64,000 nt of DNA from Chondrilla cf. caribensis (lineage: Eukaryota > Porifera > Demospongiae > Chondrillida > Chondrillidae), in NCBI GenBank assembly GCA_964020155.1, contig OZ026547.1:246001-310000 (forward strand), written 5' to 3'. Position 1 is the first letter of the stretch. Each line of letters begins with the position of its first letter. Below the pieces are notes generated by a model. The model was not told where the DNA came from. It worked only from the letters and a program-made list of their open reading frames with translations, and ran no database searches. This document shows positions 1-11,985 of the stretch, piece by piece. Position numbers and translations under genes: made by a program.

Positions 1-124
1 ATAAACACTACATACATAACCCTAGGATTCTTTCATATCGTACACATTAAATTTTTTTATTAATTATAATGTGTTTTCTCCCTGTTGATATGGTTACTCA
101 GAAAGTGCTATACACTGTTTTCAC
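1..124 (+). repeat. 3' flank of a coiled-coil gene copy lying left of the window
   Basis: This stretch closely matches the sequence about 125 bases downstream of the stop codon of the copy ending at 10130 (10255-10385) and of the copy ending at 32493. It shares the CTACATAACCCTAGGATTC and CTATACACTGTTTTC stretches. It implies that at least one more family member lies just outside the window. From 125 to 545 I see no gene or repeat that I can name. Confidence 0.75.
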
Positions 125-545
125 AGTGGTACTAGGTGTTCAAAGAGAGTGCACACAAATCACATGGTTTGCAGAGAATGTCCAGAAATAACACTGGAAT
201 ATCACATGGTCCATTAATAAGCAATCTATGCCATAAATGGCCAGAACACACTGCACAGCTAAGGCCTACAATAACAATGTTCATAGCTTGTACAAACTGC
301 CTGGAACGACTCAGGATATGGATATCTGCCATGAAAGTAAATGCACTCATGTATGGGATGACGTGGTGAATTAGGATTGCAGTACTCGTGGGGAATTATT
401 GTATGTACTCACAGTGAATACTTGTTAATCTGCCACAAGTAGTTTTCACTGACCAACATGTTAGGCACACGACACACAAAATACCATGTATCCATCTATG
501 TTACTGTATATACTGTACATCACTGCATTATATTGTACTATAAAT

Positions 546-1053
546 GTGACCGTCCACGCGAAAAGGGTCATATTCGCGCATCTGATGGAAATCGAGTTTT
601 TGATATCATTTGAAAGCTTGGACATAGCTACGTCAAATAGTGTAAGCGGTGGCTTCATATCTGTTTCCGTTCTTAAGTTACGGCACTTATAATGGATAAG
701 TTTGAGAGCTACGCATTCGAGAAAACAAGCAACTTCTGTTTTCTTGCATGATTCCGTATACTAGCTGTCACATGACACGAACAGTGTGTCAAGGCGAACT
801 CTAATGACATTCATAGCTCCGTATTACTACAAAAATGGCATATTTCCGGTAGTACGTATTTTGAAAATTCGAAATTTTTCGCACAAAACGATCCAATTCA
901 TGACGGTCACACCAAGAAAGGTTAGAAAACTATATTTTGAACATTATTAACCTATAACCGCAAATTCGACGAAAGCGCACGAAAATTCTTTATCACCTCT
1001 GTACTCAAATGTTTACATAGCGCGAATATGACCCTTTTCGCGTGGACGGTCAC
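546..1053. mobile_element. MITE with 33-bp perfect terminal inverted repeats
   Basis: Positions 546-578 and 1021-1053 are perfect 33-base inverted repeats beginning GTGACCGTCCACGCG. The element is flanked by AAAT on both sides (542-545 and 1054-1057), a probable 4-bp target duplication. The 508-bp interior has no convincing ORF, so this is a non-autonomous DNA element. The superfamily is not assigned. Confidence 0.85.
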
Positions 1054-1549
1054 AAATACATACGTATGCACAATGCATGTCTTAATGTTCTACTGCCCAC
1101 ATTGATGACTCTACAATTATCAAAAAATTGATACAAAAAGTTGAACATGCACAATGAACAGACTTCATCAATGAATTATTTCTCATATGCGTTATTTCAT
1201 AATGTCTTTTTGACGGCACTAGCTGAACTTTGGAAAGAGCAGAGTTGTACTTGATGTTTTGTTCATTATCATTGAAGTGGGACTGTTTACATGCCACTCC
1301 CTTACATGGAAGCTGACTGCATATTATATAAAAGCACAGTCAGGTTTCCCGCCATTCGGTAAAGTTGTAGTGGAGTCCTCCCATTCAGTGAAGTTGTAGA
1401 TTGGTTTCCCGTGGAATCCTGCCAATTGGTAAAGTTGCAGACTAGTGACAGTTAGGTATGGTTAGGGAACTTCATCTATAAGGGAATGGACATGTAACAA
1501 TCCTCCTATCTTTGGTCCTATAATAATAATAATATTAATTATATAACAG
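1054..1549 (+). other. Flank shared with the 49-kb exon-2 fragment, with TATA-like box
   Basis: The second half (from about 1290) resembles 49070-49215, including a TATA-like TATATAAAAGC at about 1326 and repeats of CGCCATTCGGTAAA. It lies directly upstream of a truncated exon 2 in both places, so the truncated form was itself duplicated with its flank. No gene is seen between 1054 and 1290. Confidence 0.5.
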
Positions 1550-1738
1550 GACCAAGTACAGTGATACCTCTACCACTAACAGTGCTACTGCTGTCAGGTA
1601 GAAGTGATGTTCCAGTGGCAGCTGGACAAGATAAATATAGACCAAAGATCCTTCAAGTGTTGAAGGAGATAGCCCCTGAAGTGAACCCTGAACCTATTCT
1701 ACAACAACTCAGTAGAATGGAGACTAGTGATCTTGTGT
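1550..1738 (+). pseudogene. Exon-2 fragment of the coiled-coil family
   Basis: The fragment starts at GACCAAGTACAG just after an AG and encodes the hydrophobic segment and the CUE-like helix region up to about ETSDL. Instead of the coiled coil it then runs into GTGTTACTTTTTTGAATTG and a stop. The same truncation point and tail occur at 49218-49413 and, in part, near 15430 and 29870. There is no exon 1 nearby. It is a broken copy, or the relic of a short paralogue. From 1739 to 2180 I see nothing I can support. Confidence 0.7.
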
Positions 1739-2180
1739 TACTTTTTTGAATTGTTTGGTAATTCCAAAAAGTAAATAATTCACAGAATTAGAAATTAGAT
1801 AGAATTAGATCTCAGAAAGTACTGAAGCTATTAACTTCAAACAAAAAGCACTATTTAAGTCTCTGTAAGATAGCAAGAGGTACGCACTGTGAAGCGTATA
1901 TCTTCGCGATACGGACAGTTAAACGTGTACCTCTACATATGTCCTCTAAAATCTGCTAGCAGCTACGCAAAACGTTGAGAATTGAAGAAACCCGAATGAA
2001 AATTTATTCGTCCGATTATTGTTTGTTTACTATTCCTCTAACCTAATTGTACAGGTTGGACAGTTGGTATAGGGAACAGAAGGACGTAATAAAAAAACAC
2101 AGTATCAGGGTATCAGGGTAACTTATTTAGACTGGGGAGCCTTTAGCCATTGGCTATTCTGACAGTACGGGTAAGTAAGC

Positions 2181-2312
2181 GTTCTCTACAATTCCTTTGA
2201 TCTAAATAATCACGTTTGGGGAGATACGCTGATATATACAAATAGTTCAACACAAAATAGTACCTTCCACCGAAGGGAGAGGCGATTGAGGGCCATTACG
2301 TAGAGCGAGACG
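2181..2312 (+). promoter_or_regulatory. Conserved upstream block of gene copy A
   Basis: This block recurs upstream of most exon-1 copies (14000, 15785, 30475, 39405, 45330 and 49887). It contains GATATATACAAATAGTTCAA followed by CCTTCCACCGAAGGGAGAGG and CCATTACGTAGAGCG. CCTTCCACCGAAGG is a near palindrome. Conservation and position suggest a promoter or 5' untranslated region, but it may simply be carried along by duplication. ATGAATAT motifs follow at 2335 and 2428. Confidence 0.5.
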
Positions 2313-2524
2313 TCAGGTGAATACAGTTAATCATATTCATACTGAATGTACCTAATTATATTCATTGTTGCAACATTATTCATCACGACAACCCACAATG
2401 AAGCCCCGCTACGATTGCAATTCCGTATATGAATATCATTAATATTACGATAGGAAATCACTTGAATAAGACAGACAAGACTGTACCTTCCAAGAGACAA
2501 GACTTTACTTTTCAAGACAAGAGG

Positions 2525-4164
2525 ATGGCAATGGCTACTGATAAAGGCGCAGATGTGGAACCAGATTGTGAGGAGAGACCTTCTCCACTGACTTCTCTGA
2601 TGACAGCACTCAGGAATACAGCAAAAGTAAGACTGCTTTAAAATTCAGAGGGGAGTTTAGCATTTGTGATACCATGGAAACTAACCAACCTCCCCTTTCG
2701 CAGAACACAGGACCAAGTACAGTGATACCTCTAATACTAACAGTACTACTGATGTCAGGTAGAAGTGATGTTCCAGTGGCAAATGGACAAGATAAATATA
2801 GACCAAAGATCCTTCAAGTGTTGAAGGAGATAGCCCCTGGAGTGGACCCTGAACTTATTCTACAACAACTCAGTAGAATGGAGACTGATGATCTAGTGGA
2901 CTGTATTGTGGAGGTGGCTAGAAAATACAGAGAACTTGAAGAAGAGAATGAGAACTACAGAAAGAGGAAAGATACATTTGTTACCCTCTACCAAGAGGAA
3001 CAAGACAGAATTAGAGAACTTGAGGCTGAACTTGTTAAATCAAAGAAAGAGATGTATGAAATGAGAGTCAAGCATCGAAGAGAGCTCGATCAAATAAGAC
3101 AAGAGTACCTCAATGAGAAGAGAACATTACAAAAAGAATGTGCAGAATTGAAGGGTTGTTTGGAGCACATGAAGCATAGTAAGGACGAGTGGACCAAGGA
3201 GAAGCAATACTTACTACAGAAGGTCAGGAATGAGAAGTTGAAACTATCAGAAATAAGGCAAAGCAGAGAAGTGGAAAGTGCTCAAGGTTTGTGGTTTGTG
3301 AGGAATGTACACCCACAGGTTTGGCTGAACCTAGCAAACTCATTTGCATAATTATTATAGTGCAAGGCTTAGCAAAGATCCTTATGATTGCGGCCCATAC
3401 AGCATCCTTTGCGCAATCATGTAATGTATATGCATAACACACGTTCACTACTGAACAGTTACTAAGATGAACCGGGATCTTGAACCTGGATGCATCATAG
3501 ACTAAGATCTCAGCACACATATCACTATTTCAACATTCACTCTATTTCAACACAGATCAATGTGAGGAGAATGGGGCGTGCAGAGAAAGTAGAAGGGTTG
3601 AGACATGTAGTGTGAGAGTGCACCAGAAGAGAGCAACCATGGATACATGTGAACATGTGAGTTTGTGGGGAAACTGAAGTACAATTGTACCAGTAACTGT
3701 AGGAGTTAGGATAACATTTAGTCAGGCAGTGTACCATGCTCGACTTACTTATATCACCATTTATCCTACCCTTCACTACACAGGATATACCTTACAGTAT
3801 ACAAGTGGAGGAGGACACTTTGGACGTGCCGGTCTATCCGATCATGCATCCGGAAACAACATGGGTTCACGACATTTCCTCAAATTCTACATATCACACT
3901 AGTTGCCATGACAATGGACTATTCTACTCTCAAGAGTCATCACTGGCACATGAATACCTAACAACAGTTGCTAATAGCAACAGAATTGGCTACTCAAACC
4001 AATTTGTCAGTATGGAGATAACAGACGGAGAGGACCTCCCATCCCCTGTTGAGGAGTGTGAGAGGAGACTAGTGGAGGGCAGTGGGTATGAGGACCAGCT
4101 CCCAATACAAGAGACAGGTCATTTGGATACCCAGGAGATGGTTACTGGGAAGATCTCTTCCTGA
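2525..4164 (+). CDS. Coiled-coil family protein, type I, copy A (4 exons, 388 aa)
   Basis: I do not recognise this gene. The model joins exons 2525-2626, 2704-3286, 3556-3656 and 3784-4164. All introns are GT-AG with phases 0, 1 and 0, and the total is 1167 bases. Exon 1 gives a leader MAMATDKGADVEPDCEERPS; a second Met lies at codon 3. Residues 39-53 are hydrophobic but too short for a sure membrane span. Residues 64-106 (KILQVLKEIAPGVDPELI...) have a helical pattern reminiscent of CUE domains (inference). Residues 108-229 are a charged heptad-rich coiled coil. Exon 3 is Cys-rich (QCEENGACRESRRVETCSVR). Exon 4 is an acidic, Ser/Tyr-rich tail. No signal peptide or catalytic motif is seen, so a scaffold or adaptor is the likeliest role. 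The downstream neighbour is a minus-strand EF-hand terminal exon copy. Three copies with identical exon lengths support the model. Confidence 0.75.
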
Positions 4165-5104
4165 CTGTTAGCAACAGAGCACAAAAAGTTCACGTCTGGA
4201 CAAGTGGATAACGTCCAATACTTTGTATTTCAAACACCCTTATTGCTACAGTGTACCACACACACATTAAGTGAATGTATTGTTGAGAGCTATCAAACTT
4301 ATGCACCACATACTCAGGAGCTGCATGGTACGAACATCAGGTGTGCGTGCGTGTGTTCAATTTTATAAATGCTGTGAGAGAACCTGGACACAGATGGACC
4401 TTTACTGGTATGTATGTACTCACCTTAACTGAACAGCACCGAAGGATGTTACACAAACGGAACCGGTTGGAGGAGGTCGACTGGGAGAGACACACACCCT
4501 AGACAAACGCCATGTTCTTGTTTGCGAGTTCTTTCCTGGGTTGTACGCTACAGACCTTGATAAAGACGAAGAATAAATCAGTAAACCTACCATTCTGTGG
4601 AATGTGTAGGAGTAACTGAACTAACATAGCTACGTAGCCTAGACCTATGGCGCCATGCGCAAACACGAGGGATAATAAAAGAAGAGGATATCGGCACATT
4701 TACACACTTGACATAGATTTATAACATACTAGTACGTATCAACGGTCTTATGTCCTCCTGGTCACTCCAAAAGAGATCTGATCCTTCACTTCACGCCCAT
4801 CCCGCCAAAATGCATTCGTGCGGTTGAAGGCCAATATTATAAGATCACGTGCGCAACATGTACAGTATATTAGCCCTATAAATAACATAAATTTCATGAC
4901 AACCATTATTCGAATGCATTCGTCGTTTTGTTGCGTATAATAGATATCCAAGATAAAACACACGATCGAAGAGCACCTTCATATTTTATTATATGTATAA
5001 GCTACTTACAGTAACAACACTGCATGCATTAGAGGAAAACAGCCATAGTGTATTATTAAAGGACAAAACTAACATATACCATATTGTGCAAAATATTGTT
5101 CACA
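4165..5104. other. 3' flank of copy A with conserved antisense splice donor
   Basis: The region is shared with copies D (20155-21128) and H (51840-52771). On the minus strand it carries a strong donor, TTAAG|GTGAGTACAT, with the exon side starting at 4424. There is a hydrophobic 66-69 codon ORF (4499-4699, beginning MCRYPLLLL) preceded by TTATAAAT, and a second ORF at 4748-4963. These ORFs recur because the DNA was duplicated; copy A differs by indels within the first. An antisense first exon is possible, but coding function is not shown. Confidence 0.4.
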
Positions 5105-5319
5105 TCATCCACGTCTGTGGATTGTTAAGGAATAATGTGTTACTTCTGACACATGATAGCTTCTCTGGAGAGATACTTTCCCTGTTGGGTCCTCCCATCT
5201 GTTCTGAGTAAACTTGTCCACCATCTTACAGAACTTGCTGTAGTTGACGTCCAGACGTCTTCCAATCTCAATGGCAAACTTCTTGTAGATCATTTCAAAC
5301 TCCAGTCCGTTCACTAGAC
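5105..5319 (-). pseudogene. Copy of the EF-hand gene terminal exon (unit A)
   Basis: The exon begins after a CAG acceptor at 5320 and encodes LVNGLEFEMIYKKFAIEIGR and onward to NRWEDPTGK, then a different C-terminus ending at a stop at 5105. It matches the last exon of the EF-hand gene at 56953-57098 in sequence, acceptor and entry phase (1). No other EF-hand exons accompany it. It is either a dead passenger of the tandem duplication or a remote alternative terminal exon. One change (YIEF to YSKF) is seen. A weaker, older copy of part of this exon may lie at 5440-5482. Confidence 0.7.
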
Positions 5320-6185
5320 CTGCACACAGGTACCCAGAGAGGGACGATAAACCACAACACATAATGTCACACACTATACACCATACTGGTATATGTACTC
5401 ACAACTGATGCACTGTCTTCATGAAGAGCTACTTTGTTGACCCAACTGTTATAAGCAAACTTGTCTACAATCTCACATGACATATGTAGCTAGCAATGTA
5501 AAGGTCAAACAAGGTACAAAGTACAAGGTACAGGGTGTTGGGAGGCACATAATAGGCATAGCTCAGTACTAGCAAGTCATGAACTGTGCACACAGATATA
5601 CCTACTATAATACAGTCCAATGTACATACATTGAAAGGTACCCCAAATGTGCACTTATCAGAAGTACTTACTATCACACGCAACATCAACAACATTGCAA
5701 ATACTACATTAATATCTCAACTGTACTGCAATTTTTACCAAATTCAAAATCTCAAATTCCAACCCACAAACAGCTGTGAGTAAGGTCGTGTGTGTGTGTG
5801 TATGGTATGCTTCTCTGACTGGAGAGTGTGGTTCCTTACCCCACTCAATGGCAGTAATGTAACTAACAGAATTAGAAGAGTTCTATTGGTGTTTGGGGTG
5901 GGCAATCCATGGCTTCTCCTCACTAGGTGGGTGGTGTGTGTGCCACAACACAACAGTACAAGACAGTTATAACTTATAACCATATTAGGTTTTCTCTTCT
6001 AATTATGTCATAATCATGACTGAGTGTGTTGGTTCCTTCCACCACTCAACTGTAGTGTACAGAATTGGAAGAGAAGCCATTGCAGGCTGGTGTCTCCTGA
6101 CCTTTTCAAGTAGTTTGTGAGTAACATGTGATTTGGTCATGTCAACAAGTGAGTGCCTATGGACCTACCTGCCATTTGTGAACAG
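5320..6185. other. Spacer shared between type I units; no gene identified
   Basis: Positions 5480-5690 (CAAGGTACAGGGTGTTGGGA and onward) recur at 21690-21985 and 53190-53380. Two diverged copies of a GTGTGGTTCCTTACCCCACT-like segment lie at about 5827 and 6028. I find no gene here. Confidence 0.5.
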
Positions 6186-6189
6186 TGTG

Positions 6190-6514
<325 letters not shown>

Positions 6515-6515
<1 letters not shown>

Positions 6516-6821
6516 TATGTGTGCACATGCATGGAAGTATCTTACCATAATTCACAGATATACAAGGTGTTACAACAATATGAGCAATGTTTAGTGTACA
6601 AAACTATGACTTGAAACTAGATACAAGTGAGTAAATCCAAACACATCAAATTGTTATTGTATTCTAGACATCCATGAATACAGAACCTACTAACATTGCA
6701 CTAGACATATATACCCTTCAAATAACAGCTGTGGAGCATATCAACCCAAGTAGGTGTTGCAGCTGAAATTTCCTCTTTCCCAAATTCCACTGTGTGTTGT
6801 GGGTTTACGTGTATGCTTATT

Positions 6822-6888
<67 letters not shown>

Positions 6889-7105
6889 ATGCATATACTC
6901 ATTTGCACCAGTTCAAACAATTCCTGCACGGTTTGGTCTCTCAGCTCTATGACTGTGACATACCCCCTGAAGCACCTTGTATATCCATGAATTATGGTAA
7001 GATACTTCCAGTTATAACTGAAGCATTAACATGAGCTGAATCTGAATGAATACAACCTAAATCTCAACATCACTATTAATCTTAATATGCTCTTTTCCAA
7101 CACAG
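6515..7105. other. Intron-2-like sequence preceding an orphan exon 3
   Basis: The last 170 bases (6935-7105) match 19326-19492, the 3' part of intron 2 in copy D. The region is therefore the remnant of another family member whose 5' exons are missing. It includes a (TG)n tract at 6824-6886. Confidence 0.6.
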
Positions 7106-7806
<701 letters not shown>

Positions 7807-8260
7807 GTGAGTTTGGTATTCATTTGTCAATGTGTATGTTACAGTTTCACAATTGTTTGTATTTGCTGGCTCCTTGTTTCATATTATTATTGAGAAGGCG
7901 TATGCACATCGGTAGCCCCTTGTGTATCTGAACTGGAGCTATCTAACAGTTCATTTTATCAGGCCTCATCCATTTATAGTAATCCACCAATTTTTATTCG
8001 TTATTATGAATTTTAATACGTACATACGTATGTATGTATGTATGTATGTATGTGATGTATACAATGTTGTATTGTGCATAAATATCATGCTTTGTCTTTG
8101 ATTCAACCATATTCTCATGTATTGTATCTACTGTGCAGGAAGCCTCAATGACCCGGCAGCACATACGTATGTGCAATGAACCGAGTAGTGTGTGTCATTC
8201 CTACTCCCTCGTATTCCCTCTGCATAGGCTTGTAAACTTGCTATTTGAGAATCAGACCCA
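7807..8260. other. Spacer with (TATG)n tract; no gene found
   Basis: A TACGTATGTATG simple repeat lies at about 8018-8054. A CTGTGCAG followed by an open stretch near 8140 could be a further decayed VCP exon, but the translation does not convince me. Confidence 0.4.
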
Positions 8261-8340
8261 CAGTCATGAATATAATCAATCAGTCATGAATATCACTAAA
8301 CAGTCATGAATATCATCTAGTGTCATAAATAATCATCTAT
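8261..8340 (+). promoter_or_regulatory. Cluster of TCATGAATAT motifs upstream of copy B
   Basis: Three direct copies of CAGTCATGAATAT, at about 8261, 8281 and 8300, are followed by a related GTGTCATAAATAATCATC, within 120 bases of the exon-1 ATG. Single or paired copies of the same motif, in either orientation, lie upstream of nearly every exon 1 in the window. The sequence resembles an octamer or homeodomain half-site pair. A role in promoter activity is inference. Confidence 0.5.
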
Positions 8341-8382
8341 TGCTACAGTAGCACTTCATTCTCCAAAAAAGAGTAGACGGGA

Positions 8383-10130
8383 ATGGCTACTTATAAAGCT
8401 GCAGAAGTCGAACCAGATTGTGAGGAGAGACTTTCTTCACTGACTTCTCTGATGACAACACTCAGGAATACAGCAAAAGTAAGACTGCTTTGAAATTCAG
8501 AGGGGAGTGTGGTATTATTGATACCGTGGAAACTAACCAACCTCCCCTTCCACAGAACACAGGACCAAGTACAGTGATACCTCTACTACTAACAGTGCTA
8601 CTGATGTCAGGTAGAAGTGATGTTCCAGCGGCAACTGGACAAGATAAATATAGACCAAAGATCCTTCAAGTGTTGAAGGAGATAGCCCCCGAAGTGGACC
8701 CTGAACTGATACTACAGCAACTCAGTAGAATAGAGACTGGTGATCTAGTGGACTGTATTGTGGAGGTGGCTAGAAAATACAGAGAACTTGAAGAAGAGAA
8801 TGAGAACTACAGAAAGAGGAAAGATACATTTGTTACCCTCTACCAAGAGGAACAAGACAGAGTTAGAGAACTTGAGGCTAAACTTGTTGAAGTAAAGAAA
8901 GAGATGAATGAAATGAGAGTGAAGCATCGAAGTGAGCTCGATCAGATAAGACAAGAGTACCTCAATGAGAAGGATAAGCAATTCAAGTTCGACGAAAGCG
9001 GAGACTTTGGACGTGAGGTAAACGGTGAAGAAATACAATTCAACCAGCGATACAGAGTGGGAAGAGAAAAGACGACTGCAACTGAACAGCCGAAGGGAAA
9101 TGCCAAGGACGAAAAACACGCAAGCGGTCAAATTTCTTACCTTCCAAGATCGGACGAATGTATTACACCAAAACCAAGAAATACGTATATTTTTGAAGGT
9201 AATTCGTGAGTGAACGAACATTAAGAAACAAGAAATCTCCTAACCACTGTCTTTATTGGGGCTAACTGTACCGTTATAACTGTTGCCGTTTAGTTCCGTA
9301 ATCTATCCGTATATTTACCTCGTGATATTGTTGTCACGACACGTAGTAGTTTAGTTTGAGATTTTCTTGATTGGCAACGATTGAATAAGGGTTAACTTGG
9401 TTTGTTGAGGGTTGCAATTGACAACAATTAAACACATTAATTACCAACTCAGTACATTTAGTACATTTAATGCTGACCCTAATCCTAGCTCAAGACAGCT
9501 TCCAACATAAGTCAATGCCTCTCAATTATGCAGGTCAAACTGAAGGAGGCAGTCCTTCAATGTTAGCTAAAGACACTTATATCAACTTCAAGCGTCCAAC
9601 TGAACTAAAGACAGCTCAAGAAGTGAGTACCCATGGTCTATGCTTTTTGCCAATTGCTTCACTCATGACATGACATCCTACTACATACATAGGAGCTACC
9701 TTACAGTGTACATGTTACAGGGGACGGCCAGGAAGAAGTGGTCTGTCTAATCGCACAACCAAGAATGCCATGGACCCACAACACTTGCTCGTACTACACT
9801 CATTTCACTTTCTATATCGGTTACCATGGTAACAACACATATGAACTACACCAAAATCACACTGATAATGTCAGTTACTATGACAACACACAAGGATCAA
9901 CTTACTGCTGGGAGCCTTCAGCAGTAGCTAACTTCCAACCAACAGTTGCTAATGGCTGGCATGACCAATTCATCAGTATGGAGATAACAGATGAAGAGGA
10001 CCTCCCATCTCCTGTTGAGGAGTGTGAGAGGGGACTAGTGGAGGCCAGTGGGTATGAAGACCAGCTCCCGATACAAGAGACAGGTCACTCTGATACCCAG
10101 GAGATGGTTACTGGGAAGAACTCTTCCTGA
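8383..10130 (+). CDS. Coiled-coil family protein, type II, copy B (4 exons, 346 aa)
   Basis: I do not recognise this gene. Exons are 8383-8478, 8556-9012, 9534-9622 and 9732-10130, with phases 0, 1, 0 and a total of 1041 bases. The leader starts MATYKAAEVEPDCEERLSSL. The hydrophobic segment, CUE-like segment and first half of the coiled coil match type I up to RQEYLNEK at about residue 171. After that the protein is different (DKQFKFDESGDFG), exon 3 is QTEGGSPSMLAKDTYINFKR and onward, and exon 4 begins EEVVCLIAQPRM. The final residues (SMEIT...TGKNSS) match type I again. The exon-2 donor GGAC|GTGAGG is supported by copy F (GGAA|GTAAGG, same phase). If it is not used, exon 2 reads on to a stop at 9209. 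The exon-4 acceptor GGCCAG|GA is chosen because it keeps phase in both type II copies. Confidence 0.7.
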
Positions 10131-10814
10131 CTGTTAGCACCAGAGCACAAGCTGTGTGTCTCAAGGAATGAACAATGCTTGATACTTCACATCCACAACA
10201 GCTAGTGCTATCACTTCTTTCTGTATTGAAAACTGCTACGTCACACACCCAGTATGAACACTACATAACCCTAGGATTCTTTCATATCGTACACATTAAA
10301 TTTCGTAGTTTTTTGGTGTATAATTAAAACGTGTTTCCTCCCTGTTGATATCGTTACTCAAATAGCGCTATACACTGTTTTCCTAAACCCATAAAGTACC
10401 CCACGATCCGTGCTACACCACAGCAGGTACACACACTGTCAGTATTTAATCAGACGACGTACGATTGAGGGGACATGTACTCGAACAAGAACGTACTCAC
10501 CTTGGTGAACATCATCCACTGAAAAACACCATAATATACTAGCATATCGAGGTCATCTTATATACAGGCTACATAAAATGAAGAAAACTCTATCGAACAT
10601 CAAACGCTTGTCCTTTCTCCGAACACACACGCAGAGGTTGTCGTGACCTTTCCCGGATATCCGCCCCTAATTAGGCATATTCACGTGTTCACAATTATGT
10701 GTATATATGTCAATCATTTTGAAATCATTAAAAGGTATGAACTTAGGTTATCTGTATGTAACCACTCCAATGCATGAGATATGTTTATATATGCATCATA
10801 TTACATCAAATTAT
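10131..10814. other. 3' flank of copy B with antisense donor
   Basis: It is shared with copy F (32494-33307). A minus-strand donor CCAAG|GTGAGTACGT has its exon side starting at 10501 and occupies the same relative place as the type I antisense donor. No protein-coding gene is supported. Confidence 0.4.
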
Positions 10815-11071
10815 TCATTGAATCAACACAGGCATTGCATCATATGATCCAAACAATACATGTAAATAATAACAATTGTACAAGTTAACAACATGCTGTG
10901 CCATTTCTGATACATGGACTTTATGAACTTTACTATAAACTTTGTCCCATCTGTTCTGAGCAAACCTGTCCACCATCTTACAGAACTCGATGTAGTTGAC
11001 GTCCAGACGTCTTCCAATCTCAATGGCAAACTTCTTGTAGATCATTTCAAACTCCAGTCTGTTCACTAGAC
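10815..11071 (-). pseudogene. Copy of the EF-hand gene terminal exon (unit B)
   Basis: The acceptor side is at 11071 and the entry frame is as in the parent exon (LVNRLEFEMIYKKFAIEIGR). The Gly of LVNG is replaced by Arg. After NRWDK the C-terminus differs from the parent and ends in a hydrophobic tail (YLHVLFGSYDAMPVLIQ). Copy F (33308-33564) has nearly the same tail, so this is the type II form of the terminal exon. Confidence 0.7.
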
Positions 11072-11157
11072 CTGCACACAGGTACCCAGAGATGGACGAT
11101 ATAATGGCTGCTAGATACAGTGTGGCTTTACACCACCATCATAACACACACAGGCTG

Positions 11158-11506
11158 GAGGGTGGAGGAGTGTGGAGGGACCACAGGGTGGAGGAGTGTG
11201 GAGGGACCACAGGGTGGAGGAGGGTGGAGGGACCACAGGGTGGAGGAGTGTGGAGGGACCACAGGGTGGAGGAGGGTGGAGGGACCACAGGGTGGAGGAG
11301 TGTGGAGGGACCACAGGGTGGAGGAGGGTGGAGGGACCACAGGGTGGAGGAGTGTGGAGGGACCACAGGGTGGAGGAGGGTGGAGGGACCACAGGGTGGA
11401 GGAGTGTGGAGGGACCACAGGGTGGAGGAGGGTGGAGGGACCACAGGGTGGAGGAGGGTGGAGGGACCACAGGGTGGAGGAGTGTGGAGGGACCACACAG
11501 TAAATA
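11158..11506. repeat. 26-bp GGA-rich minisatellite, about 13 units
   Basis: The unit is about GTGGAGGGACCACAGGGTGG plus AGGAGT. AGTGTGG and AGGGTGG variants mostly alternate, which gives a 52-bp higher-order period. Open frames across it in several phases on both strands are an artefact of the repeat. It lies just upstream, on the minus strand, of the unit-B EF-hand exon copy. Confidence 0.95.
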
Positions 11507-11985
11507 AGTACATTGACTGTACATGGAATGGTCTAGTGCAGTGAGGTTAATGGAGGTGGAATACTAATGAGTTGTGGACAGGAAACTACGTATCCAAACA
11601 CAGACTTGAGTGTAGCCCTTAGTAAACAACTGTGCGTGTGTGTAGGGTCATGCATAAGAAAATTAGTGTGATGTTCAGTATCAGTGCTCCAATACCAATA
11701 CTTGAAGGGAGACTATGTACCAAGGAATGATGGCTCAGTGAACAGGATAGGAACTACTGAATGTGGTCTTGGAGGTCCTAGATCTTATCAAGCACATCAC
11801 CTACCCATTTAACAGAGCAGTGAGAATAAATCACCTCACTCCTCACTCCAAACACAATATTACATCACTCCTCACCACTAAGGATCACCACATACACACA
11901 CTATAGCTAGGGACCATCCTATGCACACTTCTCCACCCCCACCCCTCACTCATAAACACACATGCATACATACACATATGTGGAC
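11507..11985. other. Spacer without recognisable features
   Basis: I find no gene, element or array that I can support here. Confidence 0.5.

Noticed and set aside
4748..4963. Minus-strand ORF MCFILDIYYTQQNDECIRIM and onward, conserved in three units
   Set aside because: Conservation is at DNA level through recent duplication, with no sign of coding constraint, so it is mentioned only in the flank entries.
8130..8180. Possible third VCP exon after CTGTGCAG
   Set aside because: The translation (EASMTRQHIRMC) does not align convincingly with the p97 C-terminal region.
9013..9209. Read-through of type II exon 2 to the stop at 9209 as the true C-terminus
   Set aside because: Both type II copies keep a phase-1 donor at the same codon, and an in-phase exon 3 and exon 4 follow, so splicing is favoured. 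Intron retention remains possible because the read-through is also open in copy F.
8745..9221. Long minus-strand ORF opposite exon 2 of copy B (also opposite F at 31133-31603)
   Set aside because: It is the mirror of a repeated, purine-rich coiled-coil coding strand. Codon pattern and splice structure favour the plus strand.
11092..11544. Open frames on both strands across the 26-bp GGA-rich array
   Set aside because: Six overlapping frames on both strands are open because of the repeat. There are no splice or start signals.
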